A stretch of 64,000 bases of DNA from Saccharobesus litoralis (GCF_003063625.1 NZ_CP026604.1:806001-870000), one strand, 5' to 3'. Positions 19,856 through 29,920 are shown, counted from the first letter of the stretch. Made by a program: numbers and translations. Notes: generated by a model from the sequence alone, not told the origin.

Positions 19856-22800
19856 CTAACGGTATCGTCTGCGTAACGCTAGCAAAGCCAATACGGTGAC
19901 AATAAATGGTGAAGTTGAACCGCCACCACCGCTATCTGAACCATTGTCAGACGGTTTATTGTCTGGAGTAGTATCAACGGCTTTAGCATTAACCGTAATG
20001 GTAGCGCTTGCTTCTGCCGTAAGACCCATATTATCCAACACAACGGCTTTTAGCGTATGTGAACCAACTGCTAACGCACTAAGCTGAGTCTCAGCTTGTG
20101 TCCACTGATAAGGTGCACTGGTTTTACTAGAAACCATGACATCCCCTACATACAAGGTCACGCTAGCAATACTACGCTCGGCAACAGGTGTCGTGCTACT
20201 AACTGCAATCGACAAACTTTGATAACCCTCAGTCACAACTTGTGAGGCTGAGCTAAAGCTTACGCTAGGTGTAGGATCGATTACCGTTAGTTGTGCTGTC
20301 GTTTCCGACGTTGAGTCTGCGCTATCGGTAACTACTGCTTTCAGTGTATAAGTTCCAGCGGTTAAGCTACTTAATGCCGCAGCCGATTGATCCCATTGAT
20401 AAGGTGCTGTAGCGTCTGTTGATACTAAGGTGCCGTTTAGGTACAAAGAGACATGCTTTATTGTACGAGTTGTCATCGCTGTCGATGCGTCAACCGCAAC
20501 AACCAATGATGTATAACTTTCAATAGCGGTTTGCATACCTTGAGTAAAACTAACGATAGGGGCGGAAACGGCCTCTTTTACAATTAAGCTAACAGTCGCT
20601 TCAGCTGTTAAACCTTCACTATCAGTCGCAACCGCTTTTAGCGTGTGAGTGCCTACAGGGAAGTTTAATAGTTCAGTTTTATAGGTATCGTTATGTCCCC
20701 ATTCATAAGGCGCGACTGATTCTTTGCGAACACTATTATCATTTGCAAACAACTCAACTTGAGTAATGGTGCGACCCGTCACTGGCGTACTCGCGTCGAT
20801 TAATAACGATAAGCTGCTATAGTTTTCTTCGACTGTGATATCACCACTCGGGAAGGCGACAGAAGGTGTCGGGTCAATAACCGTTAACTGGCTAGTCGTG
20901 TTAGCGGTGTCGCCTTTACTATCTGTAACAACGGCTTTTAGGGTATAGGTGCCTACATCTAAACCCATTAACGCACTGCTGGTTTTTGTCCATTGGTACG
21001 GAGCTGTATCGTCATTGGAGATCAATACATCATCCAAATACAAGTCAACGCCAGTGATAATACGTAAAACATCCGGTGTTTGCGCAGATACACTCACATC
21101 AAGATCACTGTAACCTTTAAGCAAAGTGATTTCTGACTTAGCAAAAGCCAGTGTCGGAGTTGCCGCTACGACATTTAACGTCATTGAAGTTTCTGAAGTT
21201 TGGCTTTTACTATCTGTCACGACGGCTTTAAGTGCATAAGTGCCAATAGCTAGGTTTTGCAATTTTGTTTCGGCTTGTGACCATGTGTATGGCGCAGCAT
21301 CTAAAGTTGAAACAAGTTCATCATCAATATAAAGCGCGACACTGTTAATTGTTAGGCTATCATCCATAATCGATGCCGTCGCAGTAATAGATAAACTCGC
21401 GTAATTTTCAACGACAGTAAGTTCAGGTGACTCAAACGAAACCGTCGCTTGCGCAATATCTAAATCGATAACTTGCAAGTGCAGTGGTAAAGAGTTACCC
21501 GAACCTTTTTCTTGCAGATAATAATAGACTTTACCATTTTTGATATAAATGGTGCCGTGCGCAAATGTTGGGCCATCTGTCGCTGTATATACACGACTAA
21601 AGTTATTAGTACCGCCTACGCCTTTATCGACAAAAGGGCGACCATTTTTTAATCCGATAACATAAATATCATTACCAGCGGTATAGATTTCAGTTGCGCC
21701 TGCAAAATCTGTAGTAATGATAAAATCATCGGCTCCTGCAGGTTTATAAGAATGAATATACGTTTTCTCTTTCGGGACATCAGCAAAACCATATTTTTCT
21801 GCTTCTGAACTTGAATTATTAGTTTGCACATAGCTAATAATATGGATGTCGCCCTTAGCGGTAACTGTCCAATCAAAGTCTTTAACAATGTAAACAGAGT
21901 TAGGTTGTTGATGGCTTATGTAGTCGCCCGGTTCAAATACTTTAATTTCGTCAGAGTTGATCAAAGGCCAAGTCATGGCCTCACCTTTATGGTTATACCA
22001 TTCGCCGAAACCTTGTGGGTGATCAGAATAAGCGTAATAAACACCATTTTGGTATTTATACTTGTCGTCATTGTCACTACTACGTTGCTGGAATCCGACA
22101 CGCAGCTTACCATTAAGGTATTTCATGTTGCCGTAAAGGCCCCAGTTGTATTCGTTGCCTTTGCTTTTCTGGTTATTCTCGTTAAATTTAGTGAACTTAG
22201 ACCACTTTTGATTAGCAGCATCATAACGGTTGAATAAATAGGCTCCGTTATTATTGCCACCTAAACGCATGTAAAGTAGCAATGTGCCATCATCTGTTTG
22301 GAAGAATTTAGGATAGGTTAAACGAGCAAAGTTACCTTTATCGGCCAAATCGCCAGTCATGGTTAGATGCTTATAATCATCATCGCCTTGGCTAACTGAG
22401 CTGGTATCTTTTACAAATTGGTCAAGCGTGAAGTTCTCATCTGCCACTTCTGCGGCACCCGCTAAACTATAGCTATATCGAAAGTAGTCATCTTTAAATT
22501 TGCCGCCATGATTAGAATCATCATAGGCGTGCATATCGTACACCATATGTATGGTGCCATTGATAGGGCTAACCGCTAAGCCAATGGTATTATGAGATTC
22601 ACCAACTAATGGATCGCCACGAAACCCTGTATGTTGATGGGGAAATTCAATATCAACACTCGTGCCGGTTTTAGTATTGTAGCGGGTTAGCATGACATGC
22701 CTATCGTCTTTACCACCTCGGTACCAAGTCATAAACACATAATGCTTGTATATTTTTACCGCATCACCATGGGCTGAAATACTACGACCAAAAAAGTAAT

Positions 22801-23005
22801 CGTATTTATCGCCAGTATCTGGAGAACCGACATTGCCGTAGTCTAAATCTTTGCCGTCAAAGTAAAGGCCGTTGTCTGCAATTTTTGTGGTGGACTCAAG
22901 GGTTACCGCTGCATGGGTACTTGCCGTTGCCAAAAAAAGTAGACTGGCGAAACTGCGAGTCATTATGTTATTAATCCGCTTAAGCGCGGCACGCTTTAAA
23001 GTCAT
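19856..23005 (-). CDS. PL24-type ulvan lyase with five Ig-like repeats and GlyGly-CTERM
   Basis: The 1049-residue protein is the largest of the three PL24 paralogues. After a signal peptide comes the catalytic propeller (about 35-525) with [29 protein letters not shown] (His138), LTYPKFF (Tyr231), [11 protein letters not shown] (Arg247, Asn251) and GFQQRS. Five Ig-like repeats of about 95 residues follow, each with an APYxW core and an LKAVVTDS-like strand. The tail is a Ser/Gly linker, GGGGS, a membrane segment and RRR, a GlyGly-CTERM signal. It alone keeps the Asn four residues after the catalytic-site Arg. The ATG at 23005 has AAGGG ten bases upstream. Ulvan lyase activity is likely; the repeats probably space the enzyme from the surface or bind glycan. 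Confidence 0.92.
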   Translation of the reverse strand: MTLKRAALKRINNIMTRSFASLLFLATASTHAAVTLESTTKIADNGLYFDGKDLDYGNVGSPDTGDKYDYFFGRSISAHGDAVKIYKHYVFMTWYRGGKDDRHVMLTRYNTKTGTSVDIEFPHQHTGFRGDPLVGESHNTIGLAVSPINGTIHMVYDMHAYDDSNHGGKFKDDYFRYSYSLAGAAEVADENFTLDQFVKDTSSVSQGDDDYKHLTMTGDLADKGNFARLTYPKFFQTDDGTLLLYMRLGGNNNGAYLFNRYDAANQKWSKFTKFNENNQKSKGNEYNWGLYGNMKYLNGKLRVGFQQRSSDNDDKYKYQNGVYYAYSDHPQGFGEWYNHKGEAMTWPLINSDEIKVFEPGDYISHQQPNSVYIVKDFDWTVTAKGDIHIISYVQTNNSSSEAEKYGFADVPKEKTYIHSYKPAGADDFIITTDFAGATEIYTAGNDIYVIGLKNGRPFVDKGVGGTNNFSRVYTATDGPTFAHGTIYIKNGKVYYYLQEKGSGNSLPLHLQVIDLDIAQATVSFESPELTVVENYASLSITATASIMDDSLTINSVALYIDDELVSTLDAAPYTWSQAETKLQNLAIGTYALKAVVTDSKSQTSETSMTLNVVAATPTLAFAKSEITLLKGYSDLDVSVSAQTPDVLRIITGVDLYLDDVLISNDDTAPYQWTKTSSALMGLDVGTYTLKAVVTDSKGDTANTTSQLTVIDPTPSVAFPSGDITVEENYSSLSLLIDASTPVTGRTITQVELFANDNSVRKESVAPYEWGHNDTYKTELLNFPVGTHTLKAVATDSEGLTAEATVSLIVKEAVSAPIVSFTQGMQTAIESYTSLVVAVDASTAMTTRTIKHVSLYLNGTLVSTDATAPYQWDQSAAALSSLTAGTYTLKAVVTDSADSTSETTAQLTVIDPTPSVSFSSASQVVTEGYQSLSIAVSSTTPVAERSIASVTLYVGDVMVSSKTSAPYQWTQAETQLSALAVGSHTLKAVVLDNMGLTAEASATITVNAKAVDTTPDNKPSDNGSDSGGGGSTSPFIVTVLALLALRRRYR

Positions 23006-23516
23006 TGTGTTGTTACCCTTTGTTAAATAGTCCAATACGCAGCAGCAATCTTTATCTGCTTTCCTTGTTCTATTTATCCGATCTACAAATCAATCAAATC
23101 CAATCATAACATCTCGGCAACATAATTCAAATATGTTCATATTAGGTTGATTTAATATTTTCCATGTGAAATAAATGCGTTCAAAAGGGGTTTTACTAAT
23201 AAAAACAACACAACAAATCAACATTAATCACCATAAGTCATGTAACTTTAGAAAGACGACAAGAGAAATAGGAGCTATGTGTAGTCAATTTTAGGGCTTT
23301 ATTTACAAACGGTGATTAGCGGTTTGTCGAAGGATAGGAGTGTTTCAATTTAATTTTAGTGAGTTGAAAGTTAATAAAACTATAGAAGTACTGAGATCAC
23401 TAACAACAAGCGGAGTTCGGCAAATTTAAAATCAACATGCCTTAATACGTCACATCCATATGAAGTTAGCTAATAAGGCAAACTTAATTCAAACGCCTTT
23501 TAGATCAAAAATCCGC
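23006..23516. promoter_or_regulatory. PL24 upstream region sharing a 14-mer with the sigma-factor promoter
   Basis: ATCAAATCCAATCA (23093-23106) matches ATCAAGTCCAATCA (25822-25835) upstream of the ECF sigma gene at 13 of 14 positions and in the same orientation. Read in the gene direction it is TGATTGGATTTGAT. It lies about 90 bp upstream of the PL24 start and could be part of the promoter read by that sigma factor. The rest of the 511 bp shows no gene. Confidence 0.4.
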
Positions 23517-25175
23517 TTAGTTTATGCTTGAAGATCCAATTAGTATCGGCTGCCCTGTTGGAAATTCGATATGAAAAGACTGATTTGCTGGCAATTGATA
23601 CTTTATACTTGTTGGCAAATATTTGGTGTTAGTTGGTAAGCCATAGTAATTGTTACCTTGTTTAATGTTTTGCAAATGCTGCTTCAATACAAAAGGTGTG
23701 AGGGCAAAATCATAAAAAGCCACTTCATCAATAACACCAGAAAACGCTTCTTTATGCCACCTTTCTTCAGCCGGATTATTACCAATAGCCGCAGTACCCG
23801 GCCCACCACTTAACATTATCGAACCCGGTGGATATTGATGCGAGGCCAGCATTTCACCGTTAATATATATGGCTTTTAAACCCGTCTTAACATTATAAGT
23901 AGCGACAATATGTTGAAAATCACCCGCTTTTAATTCATCAAGAGTGGGACGGCCATTTTGACCATCAAGTGGCAATTTGAGTTCATGATACCCTTGACCA
24001 AGAATAAACAATCCAAAGCTTAAGCTTTGTCTATATTCACCTTCAGGCATAAGAAACGGCTTGCCGGAATCATGCTGAAAACTTAACAAGATCCTTAATT
24101 CTTTATCACCATGATCTTTACGAAAGATCTCGTCTATTTCACCCAATTTACCTGAATATTCTGGGCGAACTAACGCTTCGATGGTTACCCCATCAGTGAC
24201 CGCAAAAGATCCTGTGCCAGGTGCAGTTCCACCACCACTACCTACGTCAATTCGGGCATCACGAGTATTATCAAACTTGAAAGCCCCAGAACCGACGATG
24301 CCTTTTACTGGAGTCGCACCTTGCATAGCCTTACCATGGGCATTACCTGCCGCATCGAGCACAGTCTCGCTCAAACTGTCAAAAGACCAATAATGTGTAG
24401 GACGCCAACGCTTTACAGTAATCAATGTATTTTCACCACTGGTAACCACTGGCATAGGTTGGGTTAAATCAATACTGACGTCACTGCCATTAGGTAATGC
24501 GATAAAAACTCGACTATGCACTATGGTATTTTGCCCAGGTTGAGATTTAACAGTTAGCTTGCCTCGCTTAATCCTAACCTCATTATCATTAAATAATTTA
24601 ATCAGCGAGTTCGATGCCAAGTGCAATTCGTCACCGTTATCTAATTTAATCACTGAATCTTGCTCAATATTATAGTCGCCAGCTAACAAGGAGTTACCCT
24701 GAATATGACCTCGTCCAGCAATCTTTACATTACCTTCTATCACTTGAGCAATAAATGGTTGACTGTCTTTTTTATAAAACAGCCAAGTAATACTGGCTAG
24801 CAAACCGATAACTATAAATAAAAATATAAACAGTACATTACGACTAACATGAAATCGTTGTGGCGGTTGTGCGTCATAAGCGATTGTATTGTTACCGCTT
24901 CCATTATTTCCGCTTCCATCTATTGGTGATCCACCGCCACCATTGGGGCGAATGACAAACTCTTCCGTCATTCGCCGATAGATAAATTCCATATTACGAT
25001 CGGCTGGCGATTTTAATTGCGAGTGCACACTGACATAGTCATAGTAAAAACGTTGCGCCTCAAAATCTTCGTGTAATAGTTGTTCAAGCTCAGTTAATTG
25101 CTCGGGTGTAGCAATGCCTGAGCATACGGCATCGGCTATATCGCGCACTTCTGGGTATTGATCACTTCGCTTCAT
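23517..25175 (-). CDS. Membrane anti-sigma factor: FecR-like domain fused to LamG lectin domain
   Basis: The 552-residue protein has an N-terminal cytoplasmic segment of about 75 residues typical of anti-sigma factors, a Gly/Asn/Ser-rich linker, one membrane span (about 113-134), a FecR-like periplasmic domain (about 140-255) and a concanavalin-like LamG domain (about 260-515, starting HYWSFDS and ending GVIDEVAFYDFAL). Its ATG overlaps the TGA of the sigma gene by 4 bp (ATGA), the classic sign of a co-produced pair. In ordinary FecR systems the periplasmic part listens to a TonB-dependent transducer; here a lectin-like fold is built in, so direct sensing of a glycan is a reasonable inference. 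The architecture is best known to me from planctomycete and verrucomicrobial sigma/FecR pairs. Confidence 0.82.
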   Translation of the reverse strand: MKRSDQYPEVRDIADAVCSGIATPEQLTELEQLLHEDFEAQRFYYDYVSVHSQLKSPADRNMEFIYRRMTEEFVIRPNGGGGSPIDGSGNNGSGNNTIAYDAQPPQRFHVSRNVLFIFLFIVIGLLASITWLFYKKDSQPFIAQVIEGNVKIAGRGHIQGNSLLAGDYNIEQDSVIKLDNGDELHLASNSLIKLFNDNEVRIKRGKLTVKSQPGQNTIVHSRVFIALPNGSDVSIDLTQPMPVVTSGENTLITVKRWRPTHYWSFDSLSETVLDAAGNAHGKAMQGATPVKGIVGSGAFKFDNTRDARIDVGSGGGTAPGTGSFAVTDGVTIEALVRPEYSGKLGEIDEIFRKDHGDKELRILLSFQHDSGKPFLMPEGEYRQSLSFGLFILGQGYHELKLPLDGQNGRPTLDELKAGDFQHIVATYNVKTGLKAIYINGEMLASHQYPPGSIMLSGGPGTAAIGNNPAEERWHKEAFSGVIDEVAFYDFALTPFVLKQHLQNIKQGNNYYGLPTNTKYLPTSIKYQLPANQSFHIEFPTGQPILIGSSSIN

Positions 25176-25753
25176 GAATCCCCCTGTTGCGTTTTTTGTT
25201 CAACGCAATCAAATAACCGCTTGCGTAGTTTATGTACGACTTTGCGAATAGCATGAATCGATCGTCCTGTATTGTCGGCGATCTCTTGTGCGGTTAAATT
25301 TTCAACATAGAAAAACTGATAAACCTGTTTGAGCGGAGCCGATAGTAACGAACAGCAATGCTCTAAATTTCGCCATCTTTGCTCTTGAGGCCCAGCTTGA
25401 CTCTCTATAATCGCCACGTTGCGGCTAAACTCCTGTAAAAAGTCATCGCTCAGCCCTAGCTGGTACTTTTTATTTGTCTGACGATAACGGCGGATCCGAT
25501 TAAACGCGATCACATTAGCCCATTTCGAGAAATTGGTACCTAACTCAAATTTATCAAACTCTTGCCACAAGGTTAGACAGGTTTCTTGAAAAATATCGTC
25601 CGCAACGGCATTGTCCGAAACAAAGGCATAAATATAAGCGTAAAGACGATTTTTATCGGCTTCAAATAGCTGACCAAATTGACTGGCGCGGAATATTTCA
25701 GCCGTCGTTGGTTCAGTATTTTTATTGGTTGCAAGTGAATTATTTGAAGCCAC
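25172..25753 (-). CDS. ECF-type RNA polymerase sigma-70 factor
   Basis: The 193-residue protein has sigma region 2 (about 28-95: ADDIFQETCLTLWQEFDKF and FSKWANVIAFNRIRRYR) and region 4 (about 125-180: FFYVENLTAQEIADNTGRS, then a helix rich in Lys/Arg), without region 1 or 3, as in ECF factors. It resembles the Rhopirellula/Verrucomicrobium-type group. Translation starts at a GTG; no in-frame ATG exists near the N-terminus. It overlaps its anti-sigma gene by 4 bp. It probably redirects polymerase to lyase and sulfatase promoters of this locus when the anti-sigma factor senses substrate; that is inferred from position and from the shared 14-mer upstream of both this gene and the PL24 gene at 19856. 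Confidence 0.88.
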   Translation of the reverse strand: MASNNSLATNKNTEPTTAEIFRASQFGQLFEADKNRLYAYIYAFVSDNAVADDIFQETCLTLWQEFDKFELGTNFSKWANVIAFNRIRRYRQTNKKYQLGLSDDFLQEFSRNVAIIESQAGPQEQRWRNLEHCCSLLSAPLKQVYQFFYVENLTAQEIADNTGRSIHAIRKVVHKLRKRLFDCVEQKTQQGDS

Positions 25754-25937
25754 AGTAACGTCTAAAAAATGAGTGAGAATGGATTATTTTCCTAGGCTGG
25801 TATTTTTAACAAAAAAGTTACATCAAGTCCAATCACAAACAATCATAAGAAATCTGATGTCAGCGAAAAGTTTTTATAAGCTATTTTTATCGATTGGCTG
25901 TCGATTATAGCAAGAAGAGTCATAAAGCTATGAGTTG

Positions 25938-26493
25938 TATAGTCAAAGCGATCAGGTTTTAAGGGCTGGCTTCCTGTTCCAGACGAAACCTAAGCGCTTA
26001 CATCCCTGTCTCTTGGTCACAAGTTTCAGAAGCGCTTTTTTCGGTCAATGGAGGTGAAGTTTTACCACCTAGGCTTAGGAAAATACCCTCGTCATCCTCG
26101 TGCCTGCATGGATGCAGGTACTTAGGTTTCGTCGGGAACATGAAACCTGCGCATGCGGGGATCCAGCGACTTATGTTGGATAAACATAGTTTGGTTTAGG
26201 TAAAAGCCACTGGGTTCCTGCATGGATGAGGGTACCAAAAGTAGGCGCTTTAAGCGAGGGGCGATAGCAGGACGCGGTAGCTTTGCTTTCGCAGGAAAGA
26301 CGGTACTTTTTTAACCATTAAATACTATCTACTAATCCGCATTTATCTTCAACTTTTGGTTAGCTTGAGAAAATTAATATTTGTGTAGAAGAGACAGACT
26401 TACATCCATGTAAGCACCAAAAGTAGTGGCTTGTAAGCCAAGTCGAGAGTAAGCGCTGACAATGAACCATAAGGCCTGAGCGAGAAGACTATA
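25938..26493. mobile_element. MITE-like element, copy 1 (long, composite)
   Basis: The element is bounded by TATAGTC (25938-25944) and GACTATA (26487-26493). The left end continues AAAGCGATCAGG and the right end reads CCTGAGCGAGAA before GACTATA, forming imperfect terminal inverted repeats of about 19 bp. It contains another dispersed repeat (about 26085-26200) also found at 12.85 kb and 51.39 kb. There is no transposase. It fills most of the gap between the sigma gene and the sulfatase gene. Confidence 0.7.
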
Positions 26494-26553
26494 TCTGTGT
26501 AGTCGAATGCAATAAGGAGAAAATAAGAGCGGGAGTAGTCAGTCAATTAACCA

Positions 26554-26598
26554 GCATTGCTGAGCATGTTTTAACCTTTAACATGCTCAGCAATGCTA
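26554..26598 (-). terminator. Strong 18-bp hairpin after sulfatase gene
   Basis: AGCATTGCTGAGCATGTT (26554-26571) and its exact complement (26581-26598) flank a nine-base loop, 29 bp beyond the stop of the reverse-strand sulfatase gene. The stem is perfect; T-runs are short on both sides, so it may act as a terminator or an mRNA-end stabiliser. Confidence 0.65.
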
Positions 26599-26626
26599 TT
26601 TTAAAGAATGCTAATTCAGATTGTCT

Positions 26627-28036
26627 CTACAATGTTTGTTCGTACGCCACTATCAAACGCTGTAACTGCTGCACTTTATCTGGACGCTGCTGCAGTAAAT
26701 TGTTTTGCTCTGCTGGGTCATTTTTAATGTTGAACAACAAAGCTTGCTTGTTGTTGGGTGCCCTACCCGATTTACCATAAACGGCCATCATAGGTTTAAT
26801 ATATTTCCAATCGCCCATTATCACACCAGCAACTTTATTTTTAAAACTAAGAAAATGCGGGTTGGATAGTGTGCCTTGCTTACCTTCTAACAATTCAGCT
26901 AGGTTATGCCCGTCTAACACTTTGTTTGGCAGGCTTGCCTTGGCGTAATACGCAATAGTAGGCATTAAGTCTAGTGTCGTTACGACTTGCTGACTAATTT
27001 GGTTAGCTTTGACTCTACTCGGCCAACTGATGATACCAGGTACACGTATACCGCCTTCATAGTTGGTAAACTTGCCATGGCTGTATGGCTTAGCTGAACC
27101 CGCGTGATCTTTATAACCTAGCCAAGGTCCATTGTCAGATGCAAAAATAATCAACGTATTGTCGCGTTTATTTGTACGGGTTAAATAATCCACGAGTCTG
27201 CCAATATGAAAATCGAGCTCTTCTAATGTATCGCCATATAAGCCCCCAGCACTTTTCCCTTTAAATTCTGGGCTAGCAAATAAGGGCACATGTGGCATAG
27301 CCGGTGTCATATACACGAAAACGGGCTGACTGGGGTTTTGTTGAAAAAAGTTAATGGTTTTATCGACAAAACGTCGAGAAAGGCTGGCTTGCTCAGCCGG
27401 ATATTCAACTATTTTTTCACCTTCGAAAATAGGCACTAACTCTTTTATACCGGCTTGTTTTATCAAAGCTCGCTTATTACCGGCCTTTTTGACAATTTGC
27501 TGATCACGCTTGGCTTTTTCCAACGTGTAACCTTGGTTGAATTTCACCTGTTGCGCAAATTGATGGGTATGGCCAATATACATATCATTACTAAATGGCA
27601 CCCCCCAGTAATAGTCAAACCCTTGAGCGGTTGGCAAGGTTTGTGGTTTGTCACCTAAATGCCATTTACCAATGGCCGCTGTCGCATAACCTGCATTTTT
27701 CAATACTTCTGCAATCGTCACTTCAGATTGCTTCATGCCATTTCGGTCGGGAAAATAAACTCCTGTCACACCATTACGCACTGGACGGCGCCCTGTTAAC
27801 AATGCGGCTCGTGATGCACTACACACCGACGATGCGACGTAAAAACTATTTAACTGCACGCCTGATTTGGCTAATGCATCTAAATTAGGCGTTTTTATTT
27901 TCTCCGCGCCATAACCACTTAAATCAGCATAACCCTGATCATCGGTAAAAATAACCACCACATTAGGTTGTGTTGCCTGCGCATAACAACAAACTACAAA
28001 TAAACTCAGCGCTATAAATCGAAAAATTAATGCCAT
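26627..28036 (-). CDS. S1 family sulfatase with CSASR signature, secreted
   Basis: The 469-residue sulfatase has a short signal peptide (to CCYAQA), the metal motif FTDDQGYADLSGYG, the formylglycine signature C72-S-A-S-R (Ala in place of the more usual Pro, a known variant), GKWHLGD, and FASDNGPWLGYKDHAG. Its sequence differs clearly from the two sulfatases at 16-19 kb, so it probably belongs to another S1 subfamily and attacks a different position. The ATG at 28036 is the first true ATG; a TTG nine bases upstream is in frame. MITE-like elements flank it on both sides, separating it from the sigma gene and from the downstream-facing phosphatase operon. Confidence 0.88.
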   Translation of the reverse strand: MALIFRFIALSLFVVCCYAQATQPNVVVIFTDDQGYADLSGYGAEKIKTPNLDALAKSGVQLNSFYVASSVCSASRAALLTGRRPVRNGVTGVYFPDRNGMKQSEVTIAEVLKNAGYATAAIGKWHLGDKPQTLPTAQGFDYYWGVPFSNDMYIGHTHQFAQQVKFNQGYTLEKAKRDQQIVKKAGNKRALIKQAGIKELVPIFEGEKIVEYPAEQASLSRRFVDKTINFFQQNPSQPVFVYMTPAMPHVPLFASPEFKGKSAGGLYGDTLEELDFHIGRLVDYLTRTNKRDNTLIIFASDNGPWLGYKDHAGSAKPYSHGKFTNYEGGIRVPGIISWPSRVKANQISQQVVTTLDLMPTIAYYAKASLPNKVLDGHNLAELLEGKQGTLSNPHFLSFKNKVAGVIMGDWKYIKPMMAVYGKSGRAPNNKQALLFNIKNDPAEQNNLLQQRPDKVQQLQRLIVAYEQTL

Positions 28037-28086
28037 AACAATCAATATCTCTGCTAACCACTTGTGCGGTTATTTCATCACAGCAC

Positions 28087-28264
28087 TATAGTCTTCTCGC
28101 TCAGGCCTTATGGTTCATTGTCAGCGCTTACTCACCCCAATCACATAATAGAGCATATGCTCATGGGGATTCGAAGCTTGACGGCTTTGCCTACATGGAT
28201 GTAGGTACTTAGGTTTCGTCTGGAACTAGAAACCTGCCCCTAAAACCTGATCGCTTTGACTATA
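28087..28264. mobile_element. MITE-like element, copy 2 (inverted)
   Basis: TATAGTCTTCTCGCTCAGG at 28087 and the end CTGATCGCTTTGACTATA (to 28264) are the same termini as copy 1 in the opposite orientation. The 178-bp body shares TTCATTGTCAGCGCTTACTC and GGTTTCGTCTGGAACTAG-like phrases with other copies. It has no coding capacity. Confidence 0.75.
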
Positions 28265-28447
28265 AATATAAATTTGCCCTGCAAAATAACCAGACAAGCT
28301 AAAAAATAAACTTGGCTATTTATGCTGTTATTGCGATGTATAAACAATAACTTAGTGTTTCTATGCGGTGGTAATTTGTCTCAAATCATGACAATTGAAC
28401 CAATTTATCCCTTGCGTTAAAGGTATAAGCTAAGGAGCATAAAATCA

Positions 28448-28476
28448 TTCACTAAAACACGCTGGCATTTTATAAT
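28448..28476 (+). promoter_or_regulatory. Putative sigma-70 promoter of yqaB-like operon
   Basis: TTCACT (28448-28453) and TATAAT (28471-28476) are separated by 17 bp, and the start codon follows 28 bp after the -10 box. The -10 is a perfect consensus; the -35 matches in part. Confidence 0.5.
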
Positions 28477-28504
28477 ACAATTAAAACTCTATTGAGACGT
28501 TAAT

Positions 28505-29116
28505 ATGTACGAAGAATATTCTCATTTTAAAGCCATTATTTTTGATATGGATGGCACCTTGGTCGACAGCGGTAAGTTGCATGAGAACGCCTGGCGTCAA
28601 ACTTTAAATCATTACGGCATTCCAATTGATAACGCCTTAATGCGTTCATTAGCCGGTGTACCAACAAAAGAGACAGTGGACATTCTCGCCAAGCACTTTA
28701 ATGTTGAACTCAGCGTAAGCAGTGATGTGGTAAACGATTATAAAGAAGCGATAGTACGAGAAACCATACATCAGTTTGTTAAACCAACACCACTGGCTGA
28801 GTATGCAGAGCAATGCAAAGGGCTTAAACCTATGGCAGTCGGCACAGGCGCTTACACCACAGAAGCAAAAATGGTTCTCGAAACATGCGGGCTAACTCAT
28901 TTAATTGATCATACCGTCGGAGCGGACCAAGTTGTTAATCCCAAACCGGCACCTGATACTTTTTTGCGTTGTGCCAAGTTAATGGGCGTTGAACCTAAAG
29001 ATTGTATTGTTTTTGAAGACGCGCAAGCTGGCATACAAGCCGCTAAAGATGCTGGCATGTTTGTGGTTGATGTACATGAAAAACTGAATATCGTGAACGA
29101 TTATTTTTTAGAATAA
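28505..29116 (+). CDS. yqaB: YqaB-like HAD sugar phosphatase (beta-phosphoglucomutase family)
   Basis: The 203-residue HAD protein shows motif I FDMDGTLVDS, motif II in VGTGAYTTEA, a Lys in NPKPAPDTFLRCA and motif III/IV in VFEDAQAGIQAAKDAGM. It is collinear with E. coli YqaB (188 residues), which dephosphorylates fructose-1-phosphate and 6-phosphogluconate, including the phrases RPMAVGTG/KPMAVGTG and KPAPDTF. It probably clears or recycles sugar phosphates. It heads an operon with another HAD phosphatase (39-bp gap) and phosphoglycerate kinase (75-bp gap). Confidence 0.85.
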   Translation: MYEEYSHFKAIIFDMDGTLVDSGKLHENAWRQTLNHYGIPIDNALMRSLAGVPTKETVDILAKHFNVELSVSSDVVNDYKEAIVRETIHQFVKPTPLAEYAEQCKGLKPMAVGTGAYTTEAKMVLETCGLTHLIDHTVGADQVVNPKPAPDTFLRCAKLMGVEPKDCIVFEDAQAGIQAAKDAGMFVVDVHEKLNIVNDYFLE

Positions 29117-29155
29117 TCAGCATAACAAATTTCAATTTTCAATAAAGGAGGCGCC

Positions 29156-29845
29156 ATGGTAGAACTACAACAATTCGACGCCTTTTTATTTGATATGGAT
29201 GGCACCATTTTCGATTCAGAAAATTTATACTGCCAGGTTTGGATAGAGACCGCTAACGAGTTCAATATTCCATTTACCAAACAAATGTATCGACCGTTTA
29301 TCGGTATACCGACGAAAAAATGCATTCCTATTGCTCAGAAAATGTTTGGCAAACACTTTGCCATCGCCCCTTTTATTCAACGGTTTACCGAAAAACTGCA
29401 AGCAGAAAAACAAAAAGGTGTGCCTTTTCGAGACAGATTTAATGACTTTTTCAAGATTATTCAGCAATTGAACAAGCCTATCGGTTTGGTGACCTCAAGC
29501 GCTGATGAAGGCGTGCGTAGTAACTTTAGTCATTGCTTGAACGGCTCAAGCTTTATTAAGCAGTTTAGTCCTATCGTTAGTCGTGACAAAGTAAGTCAAT
29601 TAAAACCCGACCCAGAAAGTTACCTAATCGCTTGCCAAAAACTCAAGCTAACACCGCAGCAAGTTCTGGTGTTTGAAGATTCCAATACCGGTCTAACCGC
29701 GGCTTTACGTGCAGGTTGTGCCACCATTGGCATTCGCGATCAAATCGATATTCATTCTGATGTCGCAAAACAATGTTTAACTGTCGTAAACAGTTATGAT
29801 GAGCTCATCGAGCAATGCAAAGAATACAACAAAGAACAACAATAA
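29156..29845 (+). CDS. HAD-superfamily phosphatase (phosphoglucomutase-like subfamily)
   Basis: The 229-residue protein carries FDMDGTIFDSE, VTSSADEGV, KPDPESYLIACQKL and VFEDSNTGLTAALRAG, the four HAD motifs with an alpha-helical cap. AAAGGAGG eight bases before the ATG is a near-perfect ribosome binding site. It differs from the YqaB-like neighbour in the cap region, so it probably has another sugar- or nucleotide-phosphate substrate, which cannot be named from the sequence. It sits in the same operon with phosphoglycerate kinase. Confidence 0.82.
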   Translation: MVELQQFDAFLFDMDGTIFDSENLYCQVWIETANEFNIPFTKQMYRPFIGIPTKKCIPIAQKMFGKHFAIAPFIQRFTEKLQAEKQKGVPFRDRFNDFFKIIQQLNKPIGLVTSSADEGVRSNFSHCLNGSSFIKQFSPIVSRDKVSQLKPDPESYLIACQKLKLTPQQVLVFEDSNTGLTAALRAGCATIGIRDQIDIHSDVAKQCLTVVNSYDELIEQCKEYNKEQQ

Positions 29846-29920
29846 CTTTAAAAATGAGTTGCTAAACGTTACAACCTTTAGCATTAGGATCTCACCCACA
29901 CCACCAAAAAGGACAGCATT

